64,000 nt of DNA from Micromonospora sediminicola (GCF_900089585.1 NZ_FLRH01000004.1:1357001-1421000), one strand, 5' to 3'; shown: positions 8,982 through 17,696, counted from the stretch's first letter. Program-made: numbers and translations. The notes: generated by a model not told the origin, from the letters alone.

Positions 8982-9380
8982 TCAGCGCAGCGGGTCAGGG
9001 GTGCCGTGCGGGACGTCAGGGCGGCAGCGGCGCACCCGGTCGGCGGCCATCCGACCGCCCACCGCCAGCCCGTGGCGCTCCACCGCCGCCAGCCCGTACG
9101 CGCTGCACGTCGGCGTGTAGCGGCACGTCCCCGGCCAGCGGTGCGAGAGCCACCGCCGGTAGCCGAGGATGGCGGCCCGACCGGCCCGGTCCACGGCGGG
9201 CGCCCGGACCACGCCGGCGGTCACCGAGCCGAGGGTCAGCAGCGTCGAGAACAGGCCCAGGTCGCAACAGCCGGGACCGTCACAGTCGAGCAGGTCGCAG
9301 TCGCAGTCGCACCAGTCCCGGTCCTTCTTCTTTTTCTTGTGGCGTCGCTTCCGCATGATCACGAGGTCATGATGCGACAC
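8982..9380 (-). CDS. yidD: membrane protein insertion efficiency factor YidD with Cys/Asp-rich head
   Basis: The second half is a clear YidD domain: AILGYRRWLSHRWPG, then the hallmark CRYTPTCSAYGLAAVERHG and RVRRCRP. YidD helps YidC insert membrane proteins and normally lies by rpmH-rnpA-yidC, but those genes are not here. The N-terminal 45 residues are unusual: a poly-lysine run followed by DWCDCDCDLLDCDGPGCCD, with seven cysteines alternating with aspartates. The GTG at 9380 gives 132 residues; an ATG at 9356 is an equally possible start. Neither has a clear ribosome site. Confidence 0.5.
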   Translation of the reverse strand: MSHHDLVIMRKRRHKKKKKDRDWCDCDCDLLDCDGPGCCDLGLFSTLLTLGSVTAGVVRAPAVDRAGRAAILGYRRWLSHRWPGTCRYTPTCSAYGLAAVERHGLAVGGRMAADRVRRCRPDVPHGTPDPLR

Positions 9381-9410
9381 CGCCGCCAGGCTCCCGTGCC
9401 GGCAGGTGGG

Positions 9411-9710
9411 TCAGGCGGCGTCCGCGAGCGGCGAGAACCGGACGTCCAGGCGCATGTCCAGCGCGCGGGCCAGCCGTTCCAGGACGACCAGAGTCGGCAC
9501 GGTGCCTCCCGCCTCGAAGCGGGCCACCGCCGACTGCGTCATCCCCGCCGCGCGGGCCAGCTGTGACTGGCTCCAGCCGAGCCCTTCCCGCAGCTCGCGA
9601 ACGGCGTGCCCGAGCTCGAAGGCGAGGCGCGCGGCCTCGTACGCCTCCTCCGCGCCCGGCTCCGCCATCCGACGCTGCCGCAGCTCTTCCCAGTCGGTCT
9701 GCTCTGTCAT
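9411..9710 (-). CDS. XRE-family antitoxin (HigA-like)
   Basis: A 99-residue protein with a Cro/C1-type helix-turn-helix in its second half (GHAVRELREGLGWSQSQLARAAG, then MTQSAVARFEAGG). Its ATG overlaps the stop of the toxin-like gene upstream (ATGA). Toxin-first order with an XRE partner is the HigBA arrangement. The protein would neutralise the toxin and repress the operon through the palindrome at 10053-10080. The N-terminal 35 residues are probably the toxin-binding part. Confidence 0.5.
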   Translation of the reverse strand: MTEQTDWEELRQRRMAEPGAEEAYEAARLAFELGHAVRELREGLGWSQSQLARAAGMTQSAVARFEAGGTVPTLVVLERLARALDMRLDVRFSPLADAA

Positions 9711-10060
9711 CACTCCACCCCCTCCGTCACGGTGTGACGCTCGGCTGCACATCGCTCAAGAGCCCTACGTGCCCGCTCGACCTCACGGCTCTCCCGCATC
9801 CTCGTCTTGCGGAAGACGGTCAGCAGGATGATCCTCCGCTCGGAGGTGATCCAGTAGGTCAGCCCGATCGCCTCACGCTCCAGGTGGAAACGCAGCTCTC
9901 GAAGCTTTCCGTCGAGTTGCCGCGTGTGCGGCTCCCCCAACAGCGGGCCTCGATCGGCGAGCAGATCGACATAGAAGGCGGCCCGAGCGAACTCCGCCGT
10001 GGACAATCCCTCCAACCAGTTCCGTACCTCTGGCTCCAGCTCGACCATACCCCAACCCAT
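9710..10060 (-). CDS. RelE/HigB-like toxin (Gp49-like)
   Basis: A RelE/ParE-superfamily protein of about 116 residues: ELEPEVRNWLEGL, AAFYVDLLADRG, HTRQLDGKLRELRFHL, LTYWITSERRIILLTVFRKTRMR. In the family the basic residues of the core cleave mRNA on the ribosome; the string of arginines and the lysine in FRKTR fit this. Two starts are possible. ATG 10060 lies inside the palindrome, seven bases after TAGCAT (10068-10073), as for a leaderless message; ATG 10048 (MVELEPEV) better matches the usual family N-terminus. It forms an operon with the antitoxin at 9411. Confidence 0.5.
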   Translation of the reverse strand: MGWGMVELEPEVRNWLEGLSTAEFARAAFYVDLLADRGPLLGEPHTRQLDGKLRELRFHLEREAIGLTYWITSERRIILLTVFRKTRMRESREVERARRALERCAAERHTVTEGVE

Positions 10061-10080
10061 AGCATCGATGCTATGGGTTG
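10053..10080. promoter_or_regulatory. 28-bp perfect palindrome, likely toxin-antitoxin operator
   Basis: Each half reads CAACCCATAGCATC from its outer end, and the two halves meet at the central GATC with no spacer. The palindrome covers the toxin's first possible ATG and the putative -10 box TAGCAT. A dimeric XRE antitoxin bound here would block transcription, which is the normal self-repression of such modules. Confidence 0.5.
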
Positions 10081-10221
10081 CCGCCCCCTCCGCGTCCGCC
10101 CCGACGCGACGTGTCGCGGTAACGGATCGCACGAAGGCCGACCGGAACGGGTCCGGCGGGATCGGGTCGGCGGGCGGCCGGCACCCTAGCGTCGAAGGCG
10201 TAACCAGGAAGGAGCACCCGC

Positions 10222-11082
10222 GTGCTGGACCGCCTCAACCAGGCCATGGACCACCTCGAACAGCGGCTCGACCGGCCGCTGGACGTGCCGGAGCTGGCCC
10301 GGATCGCCTGCGTGTCGGAGCACCACTTCCGGCGGCTGTTCTCGGCGTTGGCCGGGGTGCCGCTGTCGGAGTACGTGCGCCGCCGCCGGCTCACCCTCGC
10401 CGGCGCCGACGTGCTCGCCGGCCGGGAGTCGCTGCTCGACGTGGCGGTGCGCTGGGGCTACGGCTCGAACGAGGCGTTCGCCCGCGCGTTCCGCTCGGTG
10501 CACGGCGTCGGCCCGGCCGAGGCACGGCGCACCGGGGCGGTGCTGCGTTCCCAGCCGCGGATGTCCTTCCGACTCGTCGTCGAAGGGAGCACCAGCATGG
10601 ACTACCGAATCGTGACCAAGGACGCCTTCCGGCTCGTCGGGGTGAAGGCCCGGGTGCCGCTGGTCCACGAGGGGATGAACCCCCACATCGTGGCGTTCGT
10701 CAAGGGCATCGACCCGACGACCGTACGCCGGATCGAGGCCCTCTCCGACCAGGAGCCGCACGGGATCGTCAACGTCAGCGACGACCTGGCCGGGTCCCGG
10801 GAGGAGGGCGCCGAGCTGGACTACTGGCACGGCGTGGTGACCGGCGCCGAGGTGCCGGACGACCTGGACAGCCTGCCGGTCGAGGCCGGCGACTGGGCGG
10901 TCTTCCGCAGCACCGGCGCGTTCCCGCAGGCGTTGCAGTATCTGTGGCGGGACGTGTTCACCCAGTGGTTCCCGTCGAACCCGTACGAGATCCGGCCCGG
11001 GCCGGAGATCTCCCGGGTGCGGATCGCCGAGGGCGGCGGCACCGCCGACGCGGAGCTATGGATCCCGGTACGCCGGGCCTAG
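10222..11082 (+). CDS. AraC-family regulator with GyrI-like ligand domain
   Basis: A 286-residue regulator. Residues 8-105 form the AraC-type double helix-turn-helix (LARIACVSEHHFRRLFSAL and LLDVAVRWGYGSNEAFARAFR). Residues 130-286 form a GyrI-like/effector-binding domain (YRIVTKDAFRLVGVKARV, and the end AELWIPVR). This matches the Rob/SoxS-type small-molecule regulators that control efflux or stress genes. A strong ribosome site, AGGAAGGAG, lies 6-7 bases before the GTG. The last four bases overlap tail to tail with the phosphotransferase gene. Confidence 0.5.
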   Translation: MLDRLNQAMDHLEQRLDRPLDVPELARIACVSEHHFRRLFSALAGVPLSEYVRRRRLTLAGADVLAGRESLLDVAVRWGYGSNEAFARAFRSVHGVGPAEARRTGAVLRSQPRMSFRLVVEGSTSMDYRIVTKDAFRLVGVKARVPLVHEGMNPHIVAFVKGIDPTTVRRIEALSDQEPHGIVNVSDDLAGSREEGAELDYWHGVVTGAEVPDDLDSLPVEAGDWAVFRSTGAFPQALQYLWRDVFTQWFPSNPYEIRPGPEISRVRIAEGGGTADAELWIPVRRA

Positions 11083-12257
11083 GGTCGCGCCGCTGCGGCG
11101 GCTCGCGCCAACGCGGCCGGCACGTCGTGCACGTGGTAGGGGTGTTCGCTCGGTTCGATGCCGGCGAGGAACATCGCGTACACGGCGGCCAGTCGCAGCG
11201 GCGCGACCGGCCGGAGCAGGTCGACGGCCCGGCGCGGGTCGCTGCCGGGCGCGTCGGCCCGCCACCGGTCGGCCCACGCGTCGACGAGGCGGTCGGCGGC
11301 GGCCGGGGCGAGGTCCTCGGTGAGGCGCAGGATGTCGAAGGCGGGGTGGCCGACGAACGCGTCCGCCCAGTCGATGACGACCCGCCGGGACTCGCCGCCG
11401 CGCACGTTGCCCGGGTGCAGGTCGCCGTGCACGAGCGTGTCGGGCAGCCCGCAGTCGCGCACCCGGGCGAGCCGGTCGTCGAGCCCGTCGAGCAGGCGGG
11501 TGGCGGCGGTGACGTCGTGCCCGGCCAGTCGTTCCCGGATCCACCGGCCCAGCCCCGACCCCCGCAGATCGGGTACGCCGGCGGCGACCAGCCGGTCCAC
11601 CTCGCCCACGGCCCGCACCTGCACCGCGTGGTGCCCGGCCGCGATCGCCGTCCGCTCACCCTCCCCGGCCCCGTACCGGTCGTCCCCCGGCACGTGCCCC
11701 AGCAACACCCGCCCCTCCCCACCCACGGTGAGCACCTCCACCCGTCCGCCGGCCGCCGGGGTGGTGAGGAGCCAGTGGAGGACCGCAGGTTCGTGGCGGG
11801 CGAACGGGGGGAGCTGTTTGAGCCAGGCCGGGCCGGTGGGGGTGTCCAGGCGCCAGATGGCGGAGAGGTTCCAGGTGCGCTGCTGGGCCATGGCGGTCAC
11901 CGGGCGGCCGAGTCGCCGCAGCTCCTCGGTTGCCCAGGCGACGCTGTCCGCCGGGCCGCCGACCTCCGCCCACGGCATGCGCAGCGGGTGCGGCGCGAGG
12001 TCCACGACGGCCGGCTCCAGGGGTACGCGAGGAGCGTCGGCGACCTGCGCCAGGTAGCGGACGTGGCCGCCGGGCGGCGCGGGACGGTCGGCGTCGAGCA
12101 GCCGCAGCACGGCGAGCTCGACGCCGTGGCGACGGCGGGCCTCCTCGACCACCGAGGCGACCTGCTGCCACCACGGCTCGGGCACCTCGAACGGAGGCAG
12201 CGCGCCGACCAGCCGCCCGACGGCGTCGACCAGGACCACTGTGACGGTGCGGGACAC
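11079..12257 (-). CDS. aminoglycoside-phosphotransferase-like kinase with extra N-terminal domain
   Basis: A 392-residue protein. The C-terminal 260 residues are APH/choline-kinase-like: catalytic LVHGDLHPGNV and metal-binding VVIDWADAFVGHPAFDI are intact. The N-terminal 120 residues are not part of that fold. Their strand-helix pattern (WWQQVASVVEEARRRHGVELAVLRLLDAD) looks like a Nudix-type domain without a Nudix box; this is a guess. The substrate is unknown, and resistance is not implied by the motif alone. The GTG start is at 12257; no ribosome site stands out. It is a single gene, convergent with the AraC gene. Confidence 0.5.
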   Translation of the reverse strand: MSRTVTVVLVDAVGRLVGALPPFEVPEPWWQQVASVVEEARRRHGVELAVLRLLDADRPAPPGGHVRYLAQVADAPRVPLEPAVVDLAPHPLRMPWAEVGGPADSVAWATEELRRLGRPVTAMAQQRTWNLSAIWRLDTPTGPAWLKQLPPFARHEPAVLHWLLTTPAAGGRVEVLTVGGEGRVLLGHVPGDDRYGAGEGERTAIAAGHHAVQVRAVGEVDRLVAAGVPDLRGSGLGRWIRERLAGHDVTAATRLLDGLDDRLARVRDCGLPDTLVHGDLHPGNVRGGESRRVVIDWADAFVGHPAFDILRLTEDLAPAAADRLVDAWADRWRADAPGSDPRRAVDLLRPVAPLRLAAVYAMFLAGIEPSEHPYHVHDVPAALARAAAAARP

Positions 12258-12365
12258 GCCCGGACGCTAACCGGGCACCCCTACGGGAGGCGAGCGGATT
12301 GATCCGGGGGTGATGCGGGACCGCTCCCGGATGTGGCGGGGACGGGTGGTCGGCAGGCTGAGGCG

Positions 12366-12938
12366 ATGACCACCCTCGATTCCCGGACACGTCCGGCGTA
12401 CCCCTGGTTGCGACCGACCGCCGTGGCCGCGGCGTCGCTACTGCTCGGCTACGGCCTGCTGCGCCTGCTCGACCGCCTGGACGGGCACAGCGACAAGGGC
12501 GCCTGGGCCTGGAACACCGGGCACTCGTTGTTCCTCCTCGGCGTCCTCTGCTTCGCGGCGCTGATCGTCGGGCTGCACGGCCTGTTGCGGAGCCGCTCGA
12601 CCCGGCTGCGGACGCTTGACGACGCGGCCGCACTGGCCGGCCTGGTCGGCGCGGCCGCCTTCGTCTGGGTGATCCTCGGCGACCTGTTCCCGCGCTTCGC
12701 CGCGGCGGTGGACACCCCCGACCCGGTCCTGCTCGGTGGGCCCCTGCTGTTCGAGGTGGGTCTGCTGGTGCTGCTCTACCGGGCGGCGGCGACGCGGCTG
12801 CTGCCGGTGTGGGCACCGGTGCTGGTGCTCGTCGGGTTCCTGGCGATCGCGGTGAACCTGGACCTGTTGCCGGTCGGGGCCGCGCTGGTCCTCGTCGGCC
12901 TGGCACCGCTGCGGGTCACGCCTCGACCGGTGGGGTGA
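12366..12938 (+). CDS. multi-pass membrane protein, unknown
   Basis: A 190-residue protein with five or six membrane segments spread over most of its length and no recognised family. An acidic DLFPRF and a central NTGHS are the only polar features. The ATG at 12366 follows CAGGCT (12354-12359) by six bases, which fits a leaderless start. It stands alone between two minus-strand genes. Confidence 0.5.
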   Translation: MTTLDSRTRPAYPWLRPTAVAAASLLLGYGLLRLLDRLDGHSDKGAWAWNTGHSLFLLGVLCFAALIVGLHGLLRSRSTRLRTLDDAAALAGLVGAAAFVWVILGDLFPRFAAAVDTPDPVLLGGPLLFEVGLLVLLYRAAATRLLPVWAPVLVLVGFLAIAVNLDLLPVGAALVLVGLAPLRVTPRPVG

Positions 12939-12942
12939 CCGG

Positions 12943-14094
12943 TCAGCTCCAGACGGTGCGCCGCAGCCCCTGGTGGCCGGCGCACACGTCGCGCTGGCCG
13001 CCGGTCCGGCTGATCGCGCCGTCGCGGCACTGCACCAGCCAGCCCCGGTCGGACCAGAACCCGGGTACGCACGCGAACCAGTCGCAGACCCCGGCGGCCG
13101 GCTTGCGGATCCGTGCGCCGCCGCAGAAGTCGTACCCGAAGGGGTTCGCCGGGGCGCCGCAGCGCCGCTCGGCGGCGGGCTGCGGGACGGCGGTGCGGGA
13201 CGGCGTCGGGCGGGTACGCCGCGGCGTCGGGCTGGTGCTGGGCCGTACCTGGACGGCCGGGGCGACGGCCGGCGGCGCGGGCGTGCCGGTGGCCGCCGGG
13301 GTGGCGGCGGCGGCCCGTTCCGAGCCGGCCCGGGTGGGCGGGTTGGACTCGAAGAGCATCGCCGGCACGATCAGCGCCAGCGCCGCGCCGACCGCGACGG
13401 TCCGCCGGCCGCCGGGCACCAGCGCGGACATCCGGGCCTGGGCCGGGGTGAGCACGGCCGGACGCAGCGGGCGCAGCGCGGCGTGTTCCTCCAGCAGTTC
13501 GTCCAGTTCGGCCACGACGGCGGCGCGCTGCTCGATCGCGTCGGCGAAGGCCAGCGTCAGCTTGAACCGGAAGTCGGCCACCGCGCCGGTGGGCAGCAGC
13601 AACCCCGAGGTACGGCGCCGGTCCAGCACCTGGATCAGGGTGACCGGCGCGCCCGGGTCGTGGGACAGCCCGGTCATCCTCCCGTACGCCCAGTCGCGCC
13701 GGCCCCGCCCGCCGAGCAGCACCAGGCGCCGGTTGGTGAGCACGGCCAGCCCGGCGTCGGACACCCGTACCCCCTCGGGCCGGCGCGGGCGCAGCGGCGG
13801 CGGATCGGGGTCGACGGTCAGCTCGGGGGCGGGCAGTACGGCGGTGTGCCGCACCTCGACCAGTTGCGCGGCCGGCAGCGTCCAGAAGACCACCTCGCCG
13901 GGGTCCAGCTCCATCGGCAGGCCCGCGCCGGCCCGCACCGACCCGTGGAAGGACACCGCGAGGGTACGCAGCCGCCGCAGCTCGTCGTCACGGCGGCGCC
14001 ATGCCTCGTCGGCGGCGCGGAAGACGCGCTGCCGCCGCTCGTTCTGCCGGTGCGCCCACCGGTAACGCCATGTGGAACCCGTCGAATCAGTCAT
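12943..14094 (-). CDS. PH-like membrane protein with DUF3761-like outside tail
   Basis: A 383-residue protein in three parts. Residues 1-215 are cytoplasmic, with an arginine-rich start and a beta-rich PH-like region containing VSDAGLAVLTNRRLVLLGG. A membrane helix lies near 232-250. A Pro/Thr/Ala linker (255-310) leads to a cysteine-rich tail with six cysteines (CGAPANPFGYDFCGG, VCDWFACVPGFWSDRG, VQCRDGAISRTGG). The tail resembles a degenerate DUF3761 module, which is common on secreted actinobacterial proteins and probably disulfide-bonded. It may link the cell interior to the wall; no function is known. The ATG at 14094 was preferred over an upstream in-frame start at 14142. Confidence 0.5.
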   Translation of the reverse strand: MTDSTGSTWRYRWAHRQNERRQRVFRAADEAWRRRDDELRRLRTLAVSFHGSVRAGAGLPMELDPGEVVFWTLPAAQLVEVRHTAVLPAPELTVDPDPPPLRPRRPEGVRVSDAGLAVLTNRRLVLLGGRGRRDWAYGRMTGLSHDPGAPVTLIQVLDRRRTSGLLLPTGAVADFRFKLTLAFADAIEQRAAVVAELDELLEEHAALRPLRPAVLTPAQARMSALVPGGRRTVAVGAALALIVPAMLFESNPPTRAGSERAAAATPAATGTPAPPAVAPAVQVRPSTSPTPRRTRPTPSRTAVPQPAAERRCGAPANPFGYDFCGGARIRKPAAGVCDWFACVPGFWSDRGWLVQCRDGAISRTGGQRDVCAGHQGLRRTVWS

Positions 14095-14366
14095 CGCCAC
14101 GCCGACTCCTCCGCCGCGCGAGCCCACCAATCGGGGTGTCATTCATGTCAACGGCGGCGCAGGGGTACGAAGACACGCGAAAGTCGCTAATTCGACCGAT
14201 CGGCTGATTGACCGCCACTATCGGCGGAAACTCCTGCGTCGATTCACGTTCCGCGCCACCCGGTTCCCGGCAGCCGCGCTTCGCCATGCGCGGTGATGGC
14301 CGCGTCGGTAACGTCAGCCGCAGGGCGGGGCGGCGAGCGGCCCTGCGGCGGCGAGGAGGTGCACCG

Positions 14367-15908
14367 GTGGGCGACCCGGCCGTCGTGGTGGGCGTGGACA
14401 TCGGCACCACCAGCACCAAGGCGGTCGCGTTCGACACCGACGGGCGCCAGCTGGCCAGCCACTCGATCGGCTACCCACTGGAGGAGCCACATCCGGGCTG
14501 GGCCGAGCAGGACCCGGACCTCATCCACGAGGCGGTGCTCGGGGCGATCCGCGCGGTCGTCGACGAGCTGCGCCGGCCGGTCGCCGGCCTGTCGTTCAGC
14601 ACCGCCATGCACAGCCTGATCGGGCTGGACGCCGACGGCAACCCGCTCACCCCGTCGATCACCTGGGCCGACAGCCGCGCCAGCGCGCAGGCCGAGCGAC
14701 TGCGGGCCGCGCCGTCCGGACTGGCGCTGCACCGGCGCACCGGCACCCCGGTGCACCCGATGGCGCCGCTGCCCAAGCTGGTGTGGTTCGCCGAGCAGGA
14801 ACCGAAGCTGCACGAGCGGGTCGCGCACTGGGTCGGCATCAAGGACCTCGTCCTGCGTCGGCTCGCCGAGGCGCTGGTCACCGACCACTCGGTCGCCTCG
14901 GCCACCGGGCTGATGGACATCCACCGGCTGGCCTGGGACAGCGAGGCGTTGCGGGTCGCCGGCATCACCGAGGAGCAGCTCCCCCAGCTCGTACCCACCA
15001 CGCACGTGCTGCCCGGCCTGACCGCCGAGGCGGCCCGGGCCACCGGCCTGCCGGCGGACACCCCGCTGGTGGTCGGCGCCGGCGACGGGCCGCTGGCGAA
15101 CCTCGGGCTCGGCGCGGTGCAGCCGGGTGTGGTGGCCTGCTCCATCGGCACCAGCGGGGCGATGCGGGTGATGGTGGAACGTCCCGGCGTGGACCCGCTC
15201 GGCGGCGTCTTCTGTTACGCGCTCACCGAGAACCGCTGGGTGGTCGGCGGGGCGATCAACAACGGCGGCATCGTGCTCCAGTGGGCCAACGACGCGCTCG
15301 CCCCCGAACTGGGCGAGCACGCCGAGGAGGAACTGCTCGACCTGGCCGCCCGGGCGCCGGTCGGCTCCGGCGGCCTGATCATGTTGCCGTACCTGCTCAG
15401 CGAGCGGGCGCCGCACTGGAGCGCGCTGCCCCGCGGGGCGTACGTGGGCCTGACCCACGGCCACGGCCGGCCGCATCTGGTCCGGGCCGCGCTGGAGGGG
15501 GTCTGCCAGCAGCTCGCCCTGGTCCTGTCGTCGGTCCGCGCGGCCGGCAACGAGGTACGCGAGATCCGCGCCAGCGGCGGGTTCGCCCGCAGCCCGCTGT
15601 GGCGGCAGATCCTCGCCGACGCGCTCGGCATGCCGGTGCGCTTCCCCGCCGGGCACGAGGGCTCCGGCTTCGGCGCCGCCCTGCTCGGCATGCAGGCCCT
15701 CGGCCTGATCGAGTCGATCGAGGTGGCCGCCGACCTGGTCCGGATCGAGGAGACGGTCCGGCCGGATCCCGCCTCCGCCGCCACCTACGCGGCGCTGCTC
15801 CCGCTCTTCTCCGAGCTGTACGACGCACTCGTGCCCACCTTCGCGTCGCTGCGGCGGCTGGCGCCGAGCCTGCCGCCGGAACCATCACCCACCGCTCCTC
15901 CCCAATGA
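14367..15908 (+). CDS. gntK: FGGY-family gluconate kinase
   Basis: A 513-residue sugar kinase of the FGGY family. The N-terminal nucleotide-binding motif is VVGVDIGTTSTKAVAFD; the C-terminal half has GAGDGPLANLGLGA, CSIGTSGAMRVM and ASGGFARSPLWRQILAD. The sequence is gluconokinase-like rather than xylulokinase-like (STAMHSLIGLD, TWADSRAS), and the GntP permease 14 bases downstream supports gluconate. It makes 6-phosphogluconate for the pentose phosphate pathway. The GTG has GAGGAGGT six bases upstream. No GntR-type regulator is adjacent. Confidence 0.5.
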   Translation: MGDPAVVVGVDIGTTSTKAVAFDTDGRQLASHSIGYPLEEPHPGWAEQDPDLIHEAVLGAIRAVVDELRRPVAGLSFSTAMHSLIGLDADGNPLTPSITWADSRASAQAERLRAAPSGLALHRRTGTPVHPMAPLPKLVWFAEQEPKLHERVAHWVGIKDLVLRRLAEALVTDHSVASATGLMDIHRLAWDSEALRVAGITEEQLPQLVPTTHVLPGLTAEAARATGLPADTPLVVGAGDGPLANLGLGAVQPGVVACSIGTSGAMRVMVERPGVDPLGGVFCYALTENRWVVGGAINNGGIVLQWANDALAPELGEHAEEELLDLAARAPVGSGGLIMLPYLLSERAPHWSALPRGAYVGLTHGHGRPHLVRAALEGVCQQLALVLSSVRAAGNEVREIRASGGFARSPLWRQILADALGMPVRFPAGHEGSGFGAALLGMQALGLIESIEVAADLVRIEETVRPDPASAATYAALLPLFSELYDALVPTFASLRRLAPSLPPEPSPTAPPQ

Positions 15909-15921
15909 CCAACCGAAGGTC

Positions 15922-17448
15922 GTGATCGCCGTGGTCTCACTGCTCGCCGCGCCGGCGGAACCACTCACGAACGCCGGTGACACCCAACTCGTCGTCGCCG
16001 CCCTGCTGGGCATCGCCGCCGTGGTGCTGCTCATCGCCTGGGGCAAGGTGCACCCGTTCCTGGCGCTGATCCTCGGCGCCGCGGTGCTCGGCGTGGTCGC
16101 CGCCGTGCCCGCCGACAAGATCGTCACCTCGTTCAGCGGCGGGGTCGGCTCCACCGTCGGCGGTGTCGGCCTGCTGATCGCGCTCGGCGCGATGATCGGC
16201 GGCATGCTGGCCGAGTCGGGCGGGGCGGACAGCATCGTCGAACGGGTGGTCGGCCGGGTCTCCGGCGGCGCGCTGCCCTGGGCGATGGCCGGCGTGGCGG
16301 CGCTCATCGGCCTGCCGCTTTTCTTCGAGGTCGGCGTGGTGCTGCTGGTGCCGATCGTGCTGCTGGTCTCCCGCCGGGTGGACGTGCCGCTGATGAAGCT
16401 CGGCATCCCGGCGCTGGCCGGCCTGTCGGTCCTGCACGGTCTGGTGCCGCCGCACCCCGGCCCGCTGGTGGCGATCGACGCGCTCGGCGCCAACCTCGGT
16501 CAGACGCTCGCCCTGGGCCTGCTGGTGGCGATCCCCACGGTGATCATCGCCGGCCCGGTCTTCGGCAACATCATCGCCCGGTACGTGCCGGCCACCGCCC
16601 CGGAGGCGCTGCTGCCCACCCGGCGCGACGGCGCGGTCGCCGTCGACCGCAGCCCCACCCGCCCCGGCGACGGCCGGCTGGACGCCGACGGTGACCTGGT
16701 CACCGCGGACGACCTGGTCAACCCGGGCACCGGCCGTCCCGGCGCGTCGATCGACGAGCCGGCCGGGCCGCGTTCGCGCCGGGCGCCCGCGCTCTGGGCC
16801 GCCGTGGTCACCGTGCTGCTGCCCGTGGTGCTGATGCTGCTGCGGGCGATCGGCGAACTGGCCCTCGACGAGGGCACCGCCGGCCGCAAGGCGCTGGACA
16901 TCATCGGCACCCCGATCGTCGCGCTGCTGGCCGGCGTCATCTTCGCCATGATCTTCCTGGGCTACCGGACCGGGTTCAGTCGTACCCAGGTCTCCGGCTT
17001 CCTGGGCGGCTCGCTGCCGGCGATCGCCGGCATCCTGCTGATCGTGGCCGCCGGCGGCGGCTTCAAGCAGGTGCTGGTCGACGCCGGCGTGGGCAACCTG
17101 GTCGCCGACGCCGCCGAGGGCGCCAACCTGTCGCCGCTGCTGCTCGGCTGGCTGGTCGCGGTCGGCATCCGGGTCGCCACCGGCTCGGCCACCGTCGCCA
17201 CCATCACCGCCGCCGGCATCGTGGCGCCGCTGGCCGCCACGCTCCAGGGGCCCGAGGTGGCGCTGCTGGCGTTGGCTATCGGCTGCGGCTCGCTGTTCTT
17301 CTCGCACGTCAACGACGCCGGCTTCTGGCTGGTCAAGGAGTACTTCGGGTTGACCGTCGGGCAGACCATCAAGAGCTGGTCGGTGATGGAGACGATCATC
17401 TCGGTGGTCGGTTTCCTCGGCGTCCTCCTGCTCGACGTCTTCGTCTAG
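15922..17448 (+). CDS. gntP: GntP-family gluconate permease
   Basis: A 508-residue membrane transporter of the GntP family with about 12 helices. Family-like stretches are GKVHPFLALILGA, LIALGAMIGGMLAESGGAD, GLPLFFEVGVVLLVPI, GLVPPHPGPLVAID and RVATGSATVATITAAGI. A hydrophilic, Asp/Pro-rich insert of about 70 residues (230-295) divides the two halves. It imports gluconate or a related sugar acid by proton symport and is co-transcribed with the kinase ahead of it. The GTG start is used; the spacing to gntK is 13 bases. Confidence 0.5.
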   Translation: MIAVVSLLAAPAEPLTNAGDTQLVVAALLGIAAVVLLIAWGKVHPFLALILGAAVLGVVAAVPADKIVTSFSGGVGSTVGGVGLLIALGAMIGGMLAESGGADSIVERVVGRVSGGALPWAMAGVAALIGLPLFFEVGVVLLVPIVLLVSRRVDVPLMKLGIPALAGLSVLHGLVPPHPGPLVAIDALGANLGQTLALGLLVAIPTVIIAGPVFGNIIARYVPATAPEALLPTRRDGAVAVDRSPTRPGDGRLDADGDLVTADDLVNPGTGRPGASIDEPAGPRSRRAPALWAAVVTVLLPVVLMLLRAIGELALDEGTAGRKALDIIGTPIVALLAGVIFAMIFLGYRTGFSRTQVSGFLGGSLPAIAGILLIVAAGGGFKQVLVDAGVGNLVADAAEGANLSPLLLGWLVAVGIRVATGSATVATITAAGIVAPLAATLQGPEVALLALAIGCGSLFFSHVNDAGFWLVKEYFGLTVGQTIKSWSVMETIISVVGFLGVLLLDVFV

Positions 17449-17480
17449 CGGCCCACCAGCGACGGGCGGACACCTCCCCG

Positions 17481-17531
17481 CGACTCCCTCTGAAGCTGAT
17501 ATCAGAAACGACTCACGCGCCGGTCGCCGGT
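17481..17531 (+). repeat. 51-bp direct repeat, copy 1 (with TGATATCA core)
   Basis: It starts CGACTCCCTC, contains TGATATCAGAAACGACTCA at 17497-17515 and ends in CGCGCCGGTCGCCGGT. It matches 17808-17858 at all but a handful of positions. Confidence 0.5.
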
Positions 17532-17618
17532 CGCCGGTCGCCGCTGCGGGGTGCGGGGCCAGCCGGACGCGGCTGCTGGTCGCGGGAGGCACGGCTACGG
17601 CTCGCGCATCGCGGGTCG

Positions 17619-17696
17619 CGCGTGGCGCGTCGCGGGTCGCGCGTGGCGCGTCGCGGGTCGCGCGTCGTGCGTCGTGCGTCGTGCGTCGTGCGTCGC
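17619..17696 (+). repeat. GC-rich tandem repeats (21 bp x2, then 7 bp x4)
   Basis: A 21-bp unit starting CGCGTGGCGCGT repeats exactly at 17619-17639 and 17640-17660. It is followed by four exact copies of GCGTCGT (17662-17689) and a decayed fifth copy. Related GC-rich words continue to about 17727. This looks like slippage-grown DNA. Confidence 0.5.
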
